Origin: Oscillatoria salina IIICB1
GTDB taxonomy: Bacteria > Cyanobacteriota > Cyanobacteriia > Cyanobacteriales > SIO1D9
Direction: 5' to 3'
Assembly (NCBI RefSeq): GCF_020144665.1
Contig: NZ_JAAHBQ010000044.1
Location: 1-58,706 of the forward strand
Length of the DNA stretch: 58,706 bases
Shown: positions 9,291-19,262 of the stretch, in pieces
How the letters are laid out: every line of letters begins with the position of its first letter
Numbering within the stretch: position 1 is the stretch's first letter
Notes under the pieces: model-generated
The model's database searches: none
The model's input: the letters and a program-made list of their open reading frames with translations, nothing else
What the model was told of the DNA's origin: nothing
Program-made: the position numbers and the translations under genes

Positions 9291-10078
9291 ACACGGTTCT
9301 CCTTGATGTCTGCTGGCATAGTTGATGATGCTAGATGGACTTGATTTTGGAGAAAACAAATTTCAAACTCTTTGAGAAAACGATAGTGACCGGATTTTAC
9401 GATTGGCTCGTCCGCTAGTTGTAAACTAATCGGACCGATTGCCGTGCGATGCAGCGATCGTACTTTTAAGCCAAGTTGTTCGGCTACGCGACGAATCTGA
9501 CGATTTCTACCCTCAGTTAGTACCACTTTTAAAAGTGTTTTGTCACGCGATCGTGCTCGAACTTCAACTTCTGCGGGCAAAGTTTTTTGGCCTGATAAAA
9601 TTATTCCCTGTCGCCAAGCTTTTAGTACAGAATCTGGTAAATTACCTTCTACCCAGACCTGATAAGTTTTTGGCAGGTGATAGCGAGGATGGGTGAGACA
9701 TAAGGTCAACTGCCCATCGTTGGTTAGTAACAAAGCTCCAGTAGAGTCGGCATCTAAGCGTCCTACGGGATGAATGCCTTGTTGATAACGTAGTTTTTTT
9801 GGTAATAGATCGATAACAGTAGTACGTCCTTGAGGATCGCGGCAAGTAGAAACTACAGATTTGGGTTTATTGAGCAAAATATAAACTAAGGTCGGGCGAG
9901 ATCCAGATTTAATTAGTTTACCGTCCACTTCAAGTCGATCTTTGGTGGGATCGGCTTTTTGCCCCAACTCTACCACAGTGCCATTGAGATGCACGCGCCC
10001 TGCTGCGATCATTTTCTCAGCTTGGCGGCGCGATGCAATACCCCATTGGGAAATTATTTTTTGCACTCGTTCCTGCAT
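9287..10078 (-). CDS. rluB: rRNA pseudouridine synthase, RsuA/RluB family
   Basis: This 263-residue enzyme has an S4 RNA-binding domain at about 1-48 ([18 protein letters not shown]), followed by the RsuA/RluB catalytic domain. The catalytic Asp lies in [17 protein letters not shown] and the ending motif [15 protein letters not shown] is typical. The family isomerises a uridine in 16S or 23S rRNA; RluB versus RsuA specificity is inferred from the overall similarity only. The first of two genes overlapping by 4 bp with the RodZ-like protein. Confidence 0.88.
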   Translation of the reverse strand: MQERVQKIISQWGIASRRQAEKMIAAGRVHLNGTVVELGQKADPTKDRLEVDGKLIKSGSRPTLVYILLNKPKSVVSTCRDPQGRTTVIDLLPKKLRYQQGIHPVGRLDADSTGALLLTNDGQLTLCLTHPRYHLPKTYQVWVEGNLPDSVLKAWRQGIILSGQKTLPAEVEVRARSRDKTLLKVVLTEGRNRQIRRVAEQLGLKVRSLHRTAIGPISLQLADEPIVKSGHYRFLKEFEICFLQNQVHLASSTMPADIKENRV

Positions 10079-10285
10079 GGGACTTACCTACTGTCAAGTT
10101 CTGTTGACTACAAGGAGAACAAGTCTAAGTCAAAATTGGTGACTCGGACTTACTATGTACAAATATTACACCGAATATCTTCTGCCTTTTTATCGGGTTA
10201 GGGGTGAGATTTTTCTTGATTTTGGGCAAATCGCCTGAATACAAGAATCGAATTAGTCTTCTCTAAGAACTGAGAGCGAACTTAG

Positions 10286-10981
10286 ATGATTGATAAGTTA
10301 CTAAATCGGGCTTTACGGCTTTGGTTACGCACGCAAGTTGAGCGGGTTGAACAGTTAGAAGTCAATGTGGGTGGGGAATCTCGCCAAATTCTTAGCGGTT
10401 ATATTCCTAGTGTTTTCCTGGCAGCTAGTCAAGCTGTTTATCAAGGGCTTCATTTTTCTGAGGTGGAGGTTCTCGGTAAAAATATTCGCTTTAATCTGGC
10501 TCAGGTACTTAAACGTCAGCCTTTGCGACTTTTGGAAGCTGTTCGTGTTTATACTAAGCTACGGCTCGCACAAGCGGATCTCCAGGCTTCTTTAGAGTCT
10601 CCTTTGTTGGCTAATGCTTTGACTGATTTACTGACTGGGTTTTTAACCGCAGGTGGTAAAACTGTTTCTGCTCAATTTGGGGAAAACTGTCTTGTTATTT
10701 GGGAGGAAGTAGTCATTCAGACAGACAAGCTGACTTTCCAAGGTCAAATTACTGATGCTTCAGGTAAAGAAATATCTATCCTGATACGTGCTGGATTAGA
10801 ATTGGCGAATTCTAACCAGTTACGCCTCGATCCGGTTCAGATTGATACTTCTAACTCGGATTTAGGTGTTTGCTTGTCTGAGTATCTCATTGATTTGGGG
10901 ACAGAGGTTGAGATTGAACAATTAAGTTTAACTTCTGGTCAGCTTTTTCTTTGTGGCGGTTTGACTGTGATTCCTGAGTAG
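10286..10981 (+). CDS. DUF2993 family protein (LmeA-like)
   Basis: This 231-residue protein matches DUF2993, a family common in cyanobacteria and actinobacteria; the mycobacterial member LmeA is a cell-envelope mannosyltransferase accessory. Features seen are repeated amphipathic beta strands (VEQLEVNVGG, FSEVEVLGKNIRFNL) consistent with a lipid-binding barrel-like fold. No clear signal peptide is present. Function is unknown here. It stands alone, with a possible terminator 90 bp downstream. Confidence 0.8.
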   Translation: MIDKLLNRALRLWLRTQVERVEQLEVNVGGESRQILSGYIPSVFLAASQAVYQGLHFSEVEVLGKNIRFNLAQVLKRQPLRLLEAVRVYTKLRLAQADLQASLESPLLANALTDLLTGFLTAGGKTVSAQFGENCLVIWEEVVIQTDKLTFQGQITDASGKEISILIRAGLELANSNQLRLDPVQIDTSNSDLGVCLSEYLIDLGTEVEIEQLSLTSGQLFLCGGLTVIPE

Positions 10982-11069
10982 TTAACTGCTAAAAGTTACT
11001 AGTTGAGGTTCTCGGGTTTACCGCTTTGTCAGCGCGATTGGGAGGAAAACCCAGCGCCGAAAGGGGCGT

Positions 11070-11105
11070 AGCGATCGACAGCTAGCAGTTGCGATCGCTT
11101 TTCTC
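11070..11105 (+). terminator. Possible terminator using a HIP1 inverted pair
   Basis: AGCGATCG (11070-11077) can pair with CGATCGCT (11092-11099), followed by TTTTCTCTT. The stem is made of HIP1 sequence. It lies between the convergent genes at 10981 and 11106. Confidence 0.45.
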
Positions 11106-12020
11106 TTACAATGTTTGGGGTAGGAGGGGTAAAAACAAGGTGATGAAGTAATAAACTAATGGTGCAGTGAAAACGTAACTGTCGGTTCGGTCTAAAATAC
11201 CTCCGTGTCCGGGAATTAACTGTCCTGAATCTTTTAAGCCTGCGTCTCGCTTCATCATTGATTCGGTTAAATCTCCTAGCAAACTAGCAATTCCAATCAG
11301 TAATCCTAAGAGAATGCCACTCAGTTGCCAAGAATTCCAGTTGAGATACCAAGCTCCTAATTCGGCGACGATTATACTACCGAGAATGCCAAAAATTGCA
11401 CCTTCTACTGTCTTTTTGGGACTGATCTCGGAAAGACGAGTGCGACCAAAAAATTTACCCATTGCATAAGCGCCGATATCTGCTGCCCAGATACAACCAA
11501 ATGCTAGTAAAGTTACTGTTAGTGCTTGAGGGAAGGTGCTAAAATTTGTCCAATCTGGGGGCCAATAGCTGTTCAAAAGAAAGTTATTGCTGGCAATCTC
11601 TGTTGTGTTGCTAGCAATTAAGGTGGAGGGGGAACCGGATAAACCTACTCGCAATCTTACCCAGTAACTAGGTAGCCAGCCGCCGTAAAATAAGCCCAAA
11701 ATTGAAGTCGAAATATCGGCGATGGTAGAAAGTTTCGGCTGAAATAGCAAGTAAAAACAAATAAATGTTCCTGCTACGGGAAAAACTGCATCGGTGAGGC
11801 TGGGGACGATCGCCGCAGTGATGAGTAGGATTTGAGAGACGAACATGGTAATTTTAGCCGCAGGAGCAATTCCTTTGGCGCGAACCATTCGGAAATATTC
11901 GAGTTGTCCCAAAAAGACGATGACTCCGAAGCCGAGGGTGAAGTACCACCCCCCGACGATAATCATCCCTAACGCTAGGGCGATCGCGATTATTCCACTG
12001 AGAATACGAGACCAAGGCAT
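11106..12020 (-). CDS. cdsA: Phosphatidate cytidylyltransferase
   Basis: This 304-residue polytopic membrane enzyme makes CDP-diacylglycerol from phosphatidate and CTP, the branch point of phospholipid synthesis. The C-terminal CDS signature is complete: SMMKRDAGLKDSGQ, then PGHGGILDRTDS. About eight hydrophobic segments are visible. A GTG start at 12044 would add 8 residues; the ATG at 12020 is preferred. A hydrophilic insert at about 135-170 separates the N-terminal and C-terminal membrane halves. It stands alone. Confidence 0.93.
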   Translation of the reverse strand: MPWSRILSGIIAIALALGMIIVGGWYFTLGFGVIVFLGQLEYFRMVRAKGIAPAAKITMFVSQILLITAAIVPSLTDAVFPVAGTFICFYLLFQPKLSTIADISTSILGLFYGGWLPSYWVRLRVGLSGSPSTLIASNTTEIASNNFLLNSYWPPDWTNFSTFPQALTVTLLAFGCIWAADIGAYAMGKFFGRTRLSEISPKKTVEGAIFGILGSIIVAELGAWYLNWNSWQLSGILLGLLIGIASLLGDLTESMMKRDAGLKDSGQLIPGHGGILDRTDSYVFTAPLVYYFITLFLPLLPQTL

Positions 12021-12202
12021 AGGATCAGCTATTAGAGAAAACACGGTTAATACTAAACCGATGACAATGACAGGTTAAGAAATTCTTATGAAAGGTTAAC
12101 AAATTTCTTGACTTTAATTTAGCTAATTTTCAACAAATCCGAATCTGTCTCTACACTTATTCTGATGGCGCTGGGTGCGATCGCGTTTTTCCGATTCGTT
12201 GT

Positions 12203-12793
12203 TTAGATTTTTTCGCCGCTTAAAATAAACATCGGATCGATCGCCGCAAAGGTTTGATTAATTCCTCTTGTCTCTAAACGATTAATCGAAGACTGTACTA
12301 CTTCGATGTTCCGTGCTTGTAATTCGGCGAATCCTTCAGAAAGTGCATACAAGCTTTCTAAGTTACCTGCGGTAGCGACAACTCTACCTGATGGCTGTAA
12401 GAGTTGCCAAACTGCTGTTAATATTTCCTTAACTGTTCGTCCGCCTTCAAAGCAGACTCGGTGGGGTAATGGTTTAATTTCTGCGAGACAGTCTGGGGCG
12501 TTACCTTCGATTACTTTCACGTTGGTGACGTTGAAGCGATCGCAGTTACGCCGAATTAGGTTAGCTACTTCGGGATCTCTTTCTACAGCCACGATCTGTG
12601 TTTGCGGACAAAGTAAAGCAATTTCGATCGGGATAGTACCAGTACCTGCGCCAATATCCCACAAAACTGATTTTGCTTCCATCCGTAAAGAAGAAATTAG
12701 CAATAAGCGTACTTCTCGCTTACTTAATGGTATACCGGGCAAACGCTCGAAAAGTTCGTCGGGTATGCCAGGGGTGACGTATTGCCAGAGCAT
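12203..12793 (-). CDS. cbiT: Cobalt-precorrin C15-methyltransferase (decarboxylating)
   Basis: This 196-residue SAM-dependent methyltransferase is of CbiT size. The N-terminal signature is PGIPDELFERLPGIPLSKREVR, motif I is VLWDIGAGTGTIPIEIA, and the acidic residue that holds the ribose is in IVAVERDPEVA. CbiT methylates C15 and removes the C12 acetate carboxyl in corrin ring formation for vitamin B12. It is cytosolic. No cobalamin riboswitch was recognised upstream. The other B12 gene in the window, cobU, is 33 kb away. Confidence 0.9.
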   Translation of the reverse strand: MLWQYVTPGIPDELFERLPGIPLSKREVRLLLISSLRMEAKSVLWDIGAGTGTIPIEIALLCPQTQIVAVERDPEVANLIRRNCDRFNVTNVKVIEGNAPDCLAEIKPLPHRVCFEGGRTVKEILTAVWQLLQPSGRVVATAGNLESLYALSEGFAELQARNIEVVQSSINRLETRGINQTFAAIDPMFILSGEKI

Positions 12794-12883
12794 AAGAAAA
12801 TTTAGTAATTAGTTAAGTTATTAAATGCAGTCTCGCTTGCTGATATTTCTTTACTCAGCTAGACCAAGCTAAAATGCCAGAAA

Positions 12884-12900
12884 GCGAGCAAGATGCTCGC
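12884..12900. repeat. Small dispersed palindrome (GCGAGCA-aga-TGCTCGC)
   Basis: A perfect 7-bp stem with a 3-nt loop, followed by ACTAC. Palindromes of this form are widely dispersed in cyanobacterial intergenic DNA. Confidence 0.6.
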
Positions 12901-12954
12901 ACTACACAAGTTTAACTGGATTAATCATTGCTTAGTTATAACTTCCGTGAATCG

Positions 12955-13466
12955 TCAATTAATTTCTTCTTCAGACAAGCCGAAGCGAATACCTAAGCGG
13001 GGACTAACCCAATTATCCATCGGATCGATCGCTTCTAAACGTGCCGAAGAGCGTAACCAACCACTTGTGTCATTTTCTGGGGATCGTAGATATAATATTC
13101 TTCGACACCGTAGCGATCGTAAAACATCAGTTTTTTGTTCATTTCTGTCTCAGTATTACCAGGAGAAAGGATTTCCCAGACTACCTGCGGAGCAATATTC
13201 CCTTCCTTCCACTGCTGATAGGAACCTCTGTCGCCTTTACTAACTCCAAAGGCTACCATAACATCGGGAGCTTGACGAATTTTATTATTTCCTTCTACTG
13301 AATACCAAAGCAAGTCTCCACCAACAAAAACCCTGGCATCATTAGCAAATAACCACTGTAAGTTATAGTAAATGACTGTAATCCACCGAAACTGGATTGT
13401 ATTATCTGCAATTGGTTTACCATCGCTATCGGGATAAATTATCTCTGGTTTGGTTTCCAAAACCAT
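12955..13466 (-). pseudogene. Uma2 family (DUF820) gene broken by a frameshift
   Basis: The frame starting at 13466 reads a typical Uma2 protein up to YIYDPQKMT and then stops at 13035 after an unrelated tail. Shifting frame at about 13067-13070, where the minus strand reads ACAC, restores the family C-terminus (SGWLRSSARLEAIDPMD, then NWVSPRLGIRFGLSEEEIN) with its stop at 12955. Removing one AC pair gives an uninterrupted protein of about 170 residues. Uma2 proteins are PD-(D/E)xK-like putative nucleases, abundant in cyanobacteria and of unclear role. The core residues (APDVMVAF, VVWEILSPGN) lie before the break. A sequencing error cannot be excluded. Confidence 0.8.
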
Positions 13467-13707
13467 CACTATTTCCCTCGTAATTTTTCTTTTAATTTAA
13501 TAGTTATTATAAATTATTGCCGAGATTTTTTATCCGATGTTTCTCTAGGCTTATTTGGCGTAGCAAATATTTTTTATGAGAAATCAACTAATGCCATAAC
13601 TTATACTTTATTAGGTAATTAAAACTAAGAAATAGTCTATTTTTTCGGAAATCACCTGTATGTTTAAATGATACTCAAGTCAAATTTTAGGTGAATTTTA
13701 AGTAATT

Positions 13708-15168
13708 TTAGACAAAAACAATAGACACTTTTTTAAGACTAGAATCGCTACATCCTGTAATATTACCACCGGATTCTACAACTGTTTCTAAGTAATTAAT
13801 TGCCGATACTGTAATTATTTCTCCTGGCATTAAAACCGGAATTCCTGGCGGATAAGGACAAATAGTTTCGGCACTTATGCAGCCAATTGTTTCTGCTATA
13901 GGTAAACTTTTTTTCGTCGCAAAATATGCTTCGCGAGGCGACATTGCCAGCTTAGTTTGGGGAAATTCAGGGATAAAAACAGTCTGATTTTCTTTCCCTT
14001 GATATTCTTTGCTTAAAGTAGTAAATCCTTGAACTAATTTATCTATGTCTGTTGCTGTGTTACCCAAGCTAATAATAAAAGTTAGATGTTTCTGCATGGG
14101 TAATTCCGCAGTTACGCCGAGTTTTTTATGTAAAATTTCGTCGGTTTCAAAGCCTGTCAAACCTAACTGAGTAACTAACACTGTTAATCTAGTTTTATCT
14201 AAAGTTTCAAAACCAAGTTTAGCTTGTTTAATTGGTTCGACAATTGCTAAATTTTCCAGTTGCTTTAGATGCTTTCTAGCATCATCAGCTAAAGATAATG
14301 TTTTTGACATTAATTCTTGACCAAATAATGCCATTTGTTGTCGGGCGGCATCGAGGGAAGCTAGTAATAAATAATTGGGACTGGTAGACTGTAAAAGTTG
14401 TAAAGCTTTGCTTATTTTTTGAGCATCAATTAAGTTACTTTTCAGGTGTAACATCGATGCTTGTGTCATGGCGCCTAAAATTTTATGAGTTGACTGTACT
14501 GCTAAATCGGCTCCGGCGGCAAGGGCGGAAATAGGTAATTCTGGGTGAAAGGCAAAATGTGCGCCGTGGGCTTCGTCTACGAGTAAGGGGATATGATATT
14601 GGTGACAGAGTGTGGCGATCGCCCGAACATCTCCACAAATTCCGTGATAGGTTGGGTAAACCATCATTACAGCTTTTGTCTCCGGATGCTCGTTTAAGAT
14701 GGCTTCTAGGGCTTCTGGGGCGATACTCAGCGCAAGATCGGTGGTAGGATCGTATTCTGGGTTAATGAAAATTGGCACTGCCCCGGAAAGGATTAAAGCC
14801 GCGATCGCTGATTGATGTATATTTCTCGGTAAGATAATCTTATCGCCAGCGCCGCAGGTAGCCAAAATTGCTGCCATCACGCCGCAAGTCGAACCATTGA
14901 CAAGAAACCAAGTTTGTGATGCACCAAAAGCCTCGGCTGCTAATGCTTGGGCTTCGGCAATTACTCCTTCGGGGGCAAATAAGTTATCTAATTCGGGTAA
15001 TTCGGGTAAATCTGCCTGAAATACGGCTTTTCCGACTAATTCTGCTAGGGGTTGAGAAATACCTTGTCCCCGTTTGTGTCCTGGGGCGTAAAATGCAGCA
15101 TGGGGTTTATTTGCTAATTCTCGTAGTTTAGCTAAGATTGGTGTTTTGCTTTGCTTGGCTTCTGGCAT
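13708..15168 (-). CDS. Orn/Lys/Arg-type PLP-dependent decarboxylase
   Basis: This 486-residue fold-type I PLP enzyme of the Orn/Lys/Arg decarboxylase major domain has PHAAFYAPGHKRG at the N-terminus, DEAHGAHF contacting the cofactor, and the Schiff-base Lys in QSTHKILGAMTQ. Cyanobacterial members of this length lack the N-terminal wing domain of the E. coli inducible enzymes. The substrate (arginine or lysine) is not decidable here. The first Met is the only plausible start, since the family begins just before PILAKLRELA. That start codon is 10 bp from the last CRISPR repeat, and no Shine-Dalgarno fits in the gap. Any promoter must lie inside the array or its leader. Confidence 0.9.
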   Translation of the reverse strand: MPEAKQSKTPILAKLRELANKPHAAFYAPGHKRGQGISQPLAELVGKAVFQADLPELPELDNLFAPEGVIAEAQALAAEAFGASQTWFLVNGSTCGVMAAILATCGAGDKIILPRNIHQSAIAALILSGAVPIFINPEYDPTTDLALSIAPEALEAILNEHPETKAVMMVYPTYHGICGDVRAIATLCHQYHIPLLVDEAHGAHFAFHPELPISALAAGADLAVQSTHKILGAMTQASMLHLKSNLIDAQKISKALQLLQSTSPNYLLLASLDAARQQMALFGQELMSKTLSLADDARKHLKQLENLAIVEPIKQAKLGFETLDKTRLTVLVTQLGLTGFETDEILHKKLGVTAELPMQKHLTFIISLGNTATDIDKLVQGFTTLSKEYQGKENQTVFIPEFPQTKLAMSPREAYFATKKSLPIAETIGCISAETICPYPPGIPVLMPGEIITVSAINYLETVVESGGNITGCSDSSLKKVSIVFV

Positions 15169-15178
15169 AAGTTGAAGC

Positions 15179-18100
15179 GTTTCAATCCCTCATAGGGATT
15201 TTAGCTGATTTCAACCCATGTGTGAAGCTACCGAGGTAATCGGCGCTATGTGTGGGTTTCAATCCCTCATAGGGATTTTAGCTGATTTCAACTAGCGGTC
15301 ACTGTAGAAAATCGGTTTCTATCAGTGTTTCAATCCCTCATAGGGATTTTAGCTGATTTCAACCCCGACCGCCACCCCAGTAATTACAAGCCTTTCAGCT
15401 AAAGTTTCAATCCCTCATAGGGATTTTAGCTGATTTCAACCAGCAAAATTAGATCCGGATCTGCTCTCATTGTTGAGGTTTCAATCCCTCATAGGGATTT
15501 TAGCTGATTTCAACCTTTATTATTTTCAACTTGTCTGACTAGATCCAGGTTTCAATCCCTCATAGGGATTTTAGCTGATTTCAACAATATATAAGTGGGC
15601 AAAGGTTTGAACTGGCAATGTTTCAATCCCTCATAGGGATTTTAGCTGATTTCAACCCTATTGAGGAAATTTTCGTTAATTATGAATTGGTTGTTTCAAT
15701 CCCTCATAGGGATTTTAGCTGATTTCAACGTTTCTCAAGAAAGGCGATCGCATAGCTGTTAGTGGTTTCAATCCCTCATAGGGATTTTAGCTGATTTCAA
15801 CGCGATCGCTCTTATTTATCCTCCTTATTCAAAAAAAATGTTTCAATCCCTCATAGGGATTTTAGCTGATTTCAACGGTGATTATTCTAATTCATCATTC
15901 AAGTAAAGCCGTTTCAATCCCTCATAGGGATTTTAGCTGATTTCAACCTGATCGAGAAATTATTTCTCCGACTTTATTTTATTATGAGGTGTTTCAATCC
16001 CTCATAGGGATTTTAGCTGATTTCAACTAATAATACCTGATGTTTTAGCGGATAATCTGGTGTTTCAATCCCTCATAGGGATTTTAGCTGATTTCAACTT
16101 TTACAGCTAGGCGATCGCCGATCGTGTACTTAGTTTCAATCCCTCATAGGGATTTTAGCTGATTTCAACAGTTAACAAAGAGGTAGTATGTCATTTCAAA
16201 AACATGTTTCAATCCCTCATAGGGATTTTAGCTGATTTCAACAAGCGATCGCCAAACTAGAGACTATCCAGGAATCAGTCGTTTCAATCCCTCATAGGGA
16301 TTTTAGCTGATTTCAACTAGTAATCTTCTTGACCATAGTTAATCCTTTGTTTGTTTCAATCCCTCATAGGGATTTTAGCTGATTTCAACAACTCTGTGGT
16401 AAACAAAAAGTTTATTTTAGGTCTTGTTTCAATCCCTCATAGGGATTTTAGCTGATTTCAACTTAAACCTGTAAAAGCCTTTAGTTTCCTGGTCACTGTT
16501 TCAATCCCTCATAGGGATTTTAGCTGATTTCAACGCTATCAGATTGTTCATGGCTGGATCATCTAGAGTTGTTTCAATCCCTCATAGGGATTTTAGCTGA
16601 TTTCAACTCTTTTGCTTGATGCCATCTTAAATACCTCGATTGTTTCAATCCCTCATAGGGATTTTAGCTGATTTCAACTAGTAACGCACAATAAGTCTAT
16701 CGCCTTTTACCTCGTTTCAATCCCTCATAGGGATTTTAGCTGATTTCAACATATTTTGGTTGTACACTCAGTTAAACTATTTCGTTTCAATCCCTCATAG
16801 GGATTTTAGCTGATTTCAACATTCCTGCATCAAGATACCCGGTCATAACTGTTTATCGCGTTTCAATCCCTCATAGGGATTTTAGCTGATTTCAACTTTC
16901 ATTTAACACGGCGATCGATTCTATCTCACTAGTTTCAATCCCTCATAGGGATTTTAGCTGATTTCAACTTGGATAAGCCGATAAAAGCTTATTCCATAAC
17001 TCGTTTCAATCCCTCATAGGGATTTTAGCTGATTTCAACGCTTTTAAAACTTGCGATCGCTATCGATTCTCTAAATGTTTCAATCCCTCATAGGGATTTT
17101 AGCTGATTTCAACATGCTAATGCAAAAGGCAGAATTGTCGATTTTGAAGTTTCAATCCCTCATAGGGATTTTAGCTGATTTCAACGCATTTCTGCCAGTA
17201 GATTAATTCATCCTCTAGTGTTTCAATCCCTCATAGGGATTTTAGCTGATTTCAACAACTTAGAAAGAGCTTTATTTGTTGGTGATGCCTCGTTTCAATC
17301 CCTCATAGGGATTTTAGCTGATTTCAACGGATTGTGATAAGCCACTATCGGATAAAGAAAGTGCCCGTTTCAATCCCTCATAGGGATTTTAGCTGATTTC
17401 AACATTGATTCGATATTGCGTCCAATTCAGTTAGTAAATGTTTCAATCCCTCATAGGGATTTTAGCTGATTTCAACAATTGAGATTTTACCAAGATCGGC
17501 GATCGCCCGATCGCCTAACTGTGTTTCAATCCCTCATAGGGATTTTAGCTGATTTCAACATCCGTTTTACGATCAACTAATCCCTAATCAATTTTCGCGT
17601 TTCAATCCCTCATAGGGATTTTAGCTGATTTCAACTTCCAGCCAGCGCTGCATAATCTCCTGGGTGAGTTCCGTTTCAATCCCTCATAGGGATTTTAGCT
17701 GATTTCAACAATGGGAAACTTCTTCCTCCTCTGGGTCAACATAGTTTCAATCCCTCATAGGGATTTTAGCTGATTTCAACAAAAAAATGGCAAACCCTAA
17801 TCAATCTGCTTACGTTTCAATCCCTCATAGGGATTTTAGCTGATTTCAACTGTAATTTGCAGTAATCAGCGAGGCGTTAAATTTGGTGTTTCAATCCCTC
17901 ATAGGGATTTTAGCTGATTTCAACTTTGAAAATATATCTCTAAAGTCAGCTATGGAGTGGCTTAGTTTCAATCCCTCATAGGGATTTTAGCTGATTTCAA
18001 CAGGGCGATCGACATAATGCACTGTGGCACTACCGGTTTCAATCCCTCATAGGGATTTTAGCTGATTTCAACGATCACAGCCTTTTTCTGAATCGCAGCT

Positions 18101-19011
18101 TTGATGGTGTTTCAATCCCTCATAGGGATTTTAGCTGATTTCAACAGATCGCTTACTAATTAACTTACTAACTTGCTTTGTTTCAATCCCTCATAGGGAT
18201 TTTAGCTGATTTCAACATACTTGAATGCTAGATAAGCCCCACCTATTGCCGCGTTTCAATCCCTCATAGGGATTTTAGCTGATTTCAACATCAAAAAGTT
18301 TATCGCAATCATCAACTGAATAAAGTTTCAATCCCTCATAGGGATTTTAGCTGATTTCAACGCTGAAAGCCCTTATTGGTTAATGGGTAATTGAAATGTT
18401 TCAATCCCTCATAGGGATTTTAGCTGATTTCAACCATGCCCCGAACATATCATTTGACCTAAATAATGCAGTTTCAATCCCTCATAGGGATTTTAGCTGA
18501 TTTCAACTCTTCAAGCGATTTGCACTTACTCACTGAGTCACGTTTCAATCCCTCATAGGGATTTTAGCTGATTTCAACAGCTTTTCTGATCTGTTGTCCT
18601 AGTCCCGTGATATCGTTTCAATCCCTCATAGGGATTTTAGCTGATTTCAACTAGTTAACGACACCAACAAGGTTCAAAAATTGTAGTTTCAATCCCTCAT
18701 AGGGATTTTAGCTGATTTCAACTTAAATCTATCAGTTGAGTCGATTAAATCTTTTCAGTTTCAATCCCTCATAGGGATTTTAGCTGATTTCAACCATAAA
18801 TTCTATCCGCTTTCCGATCTGCTTTTCTGAAGTTTCAATCCCTCATAGGGATTTTAGCTGATTTCAACAGCGATTTTAAAGCTGCCGATATTATAAAAGT
18901 CACGTTTCAATCCCTCATAGGGATTTTAGCTGATTTCAACTATTTTCCCTTAGTTGATTAATTTTTTTATCGATGTTTCAATCCCTCATAGGGATTTTAG
19001 CTGATTTCAAC
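15179..19011 (-). CRISPR. CRISPR array: 53 identical 37-bp repeats, 52 spacers
   Basis: The repeat begins GTTTCAATCCCTC and ends AGCTGATTTCAAC on the plus strand. Copies start at 15179, 15256, 15327 and so on, to 18975. I counted 53 copies and saw no base variant. Spacers are 33-46 bp. The inner palindrome AATCCCT-cat-AGGGATT forms the Cas6-type hairpin. Read on the minus strand the repeat ends ATTGAAAC, the usual 8-nt crRNA 5' handle of many cyanobacterial type I/III arrays, so transcription is leftward from the leader on the right. Six spacers contain a complete HIP1 octamer. No cas gene is in the window, so the subtype is not assigned. The leader-distal repeat is perfect rather than degenerate. 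Confidence 0.98.
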
Positions 19012-19235
19012 AAACTGCGGGCTTTGGAAACCGTTGATATATTTAGTTTTCGAGGTTCATTTCTGCGAATCTGTTTGAATTGTATCATTTGGCGAAGGAA
19101 ATAGCAAGCCCAAATCGCTGAAAACCTTACCAAATAAGGGTTGCGGATCGTTTTTAACCAAAAAATACTTCTAAGCATTGCACTACATAGGTTCCAGCGA
19201 TTTTTTTCTCTTAGCGATTTTGTACACCTACCCAT
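19012..19235 (-). promoter_or_regulatory. CRISPR leader with sigma-70-type promoter
   Basis: On the minus strand a -35 box TTGCTA (19102-19107) and a -10 box TACAAT (19079-19084) are separated by exactly 17 bp, placing transcription start about 60 nt before the first repeat. The A/T-rich segment upstream carries AATCGCT three times (two on the minus strand near 19200-19220, one inverted at 19114), possible leader or integration-factor motifs. No credible gene lies here. Confidence 0.8.
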
Positions 19236-19262
19236 CCGCAGATTAAAGGCAAATTTTCCCGG

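Noticed and set aside
12306..12812. 168-codon frame antisense to cbiT
   Set aside because: The cbiT reading is unmistakable; this is a codon shadow.
13035..13466. Uma2 as a naturally short intact gene
   Set aside because: The other frame restores the family C-terminus precisely after one dinucleotide, so truncation by frameshift is the better reading.
18978..19235. 85-codon minus-strand frame across the leader and first repeat
   Set aside because: It runs into a CRISPR repeat and overlaps the array promoter; no family match.
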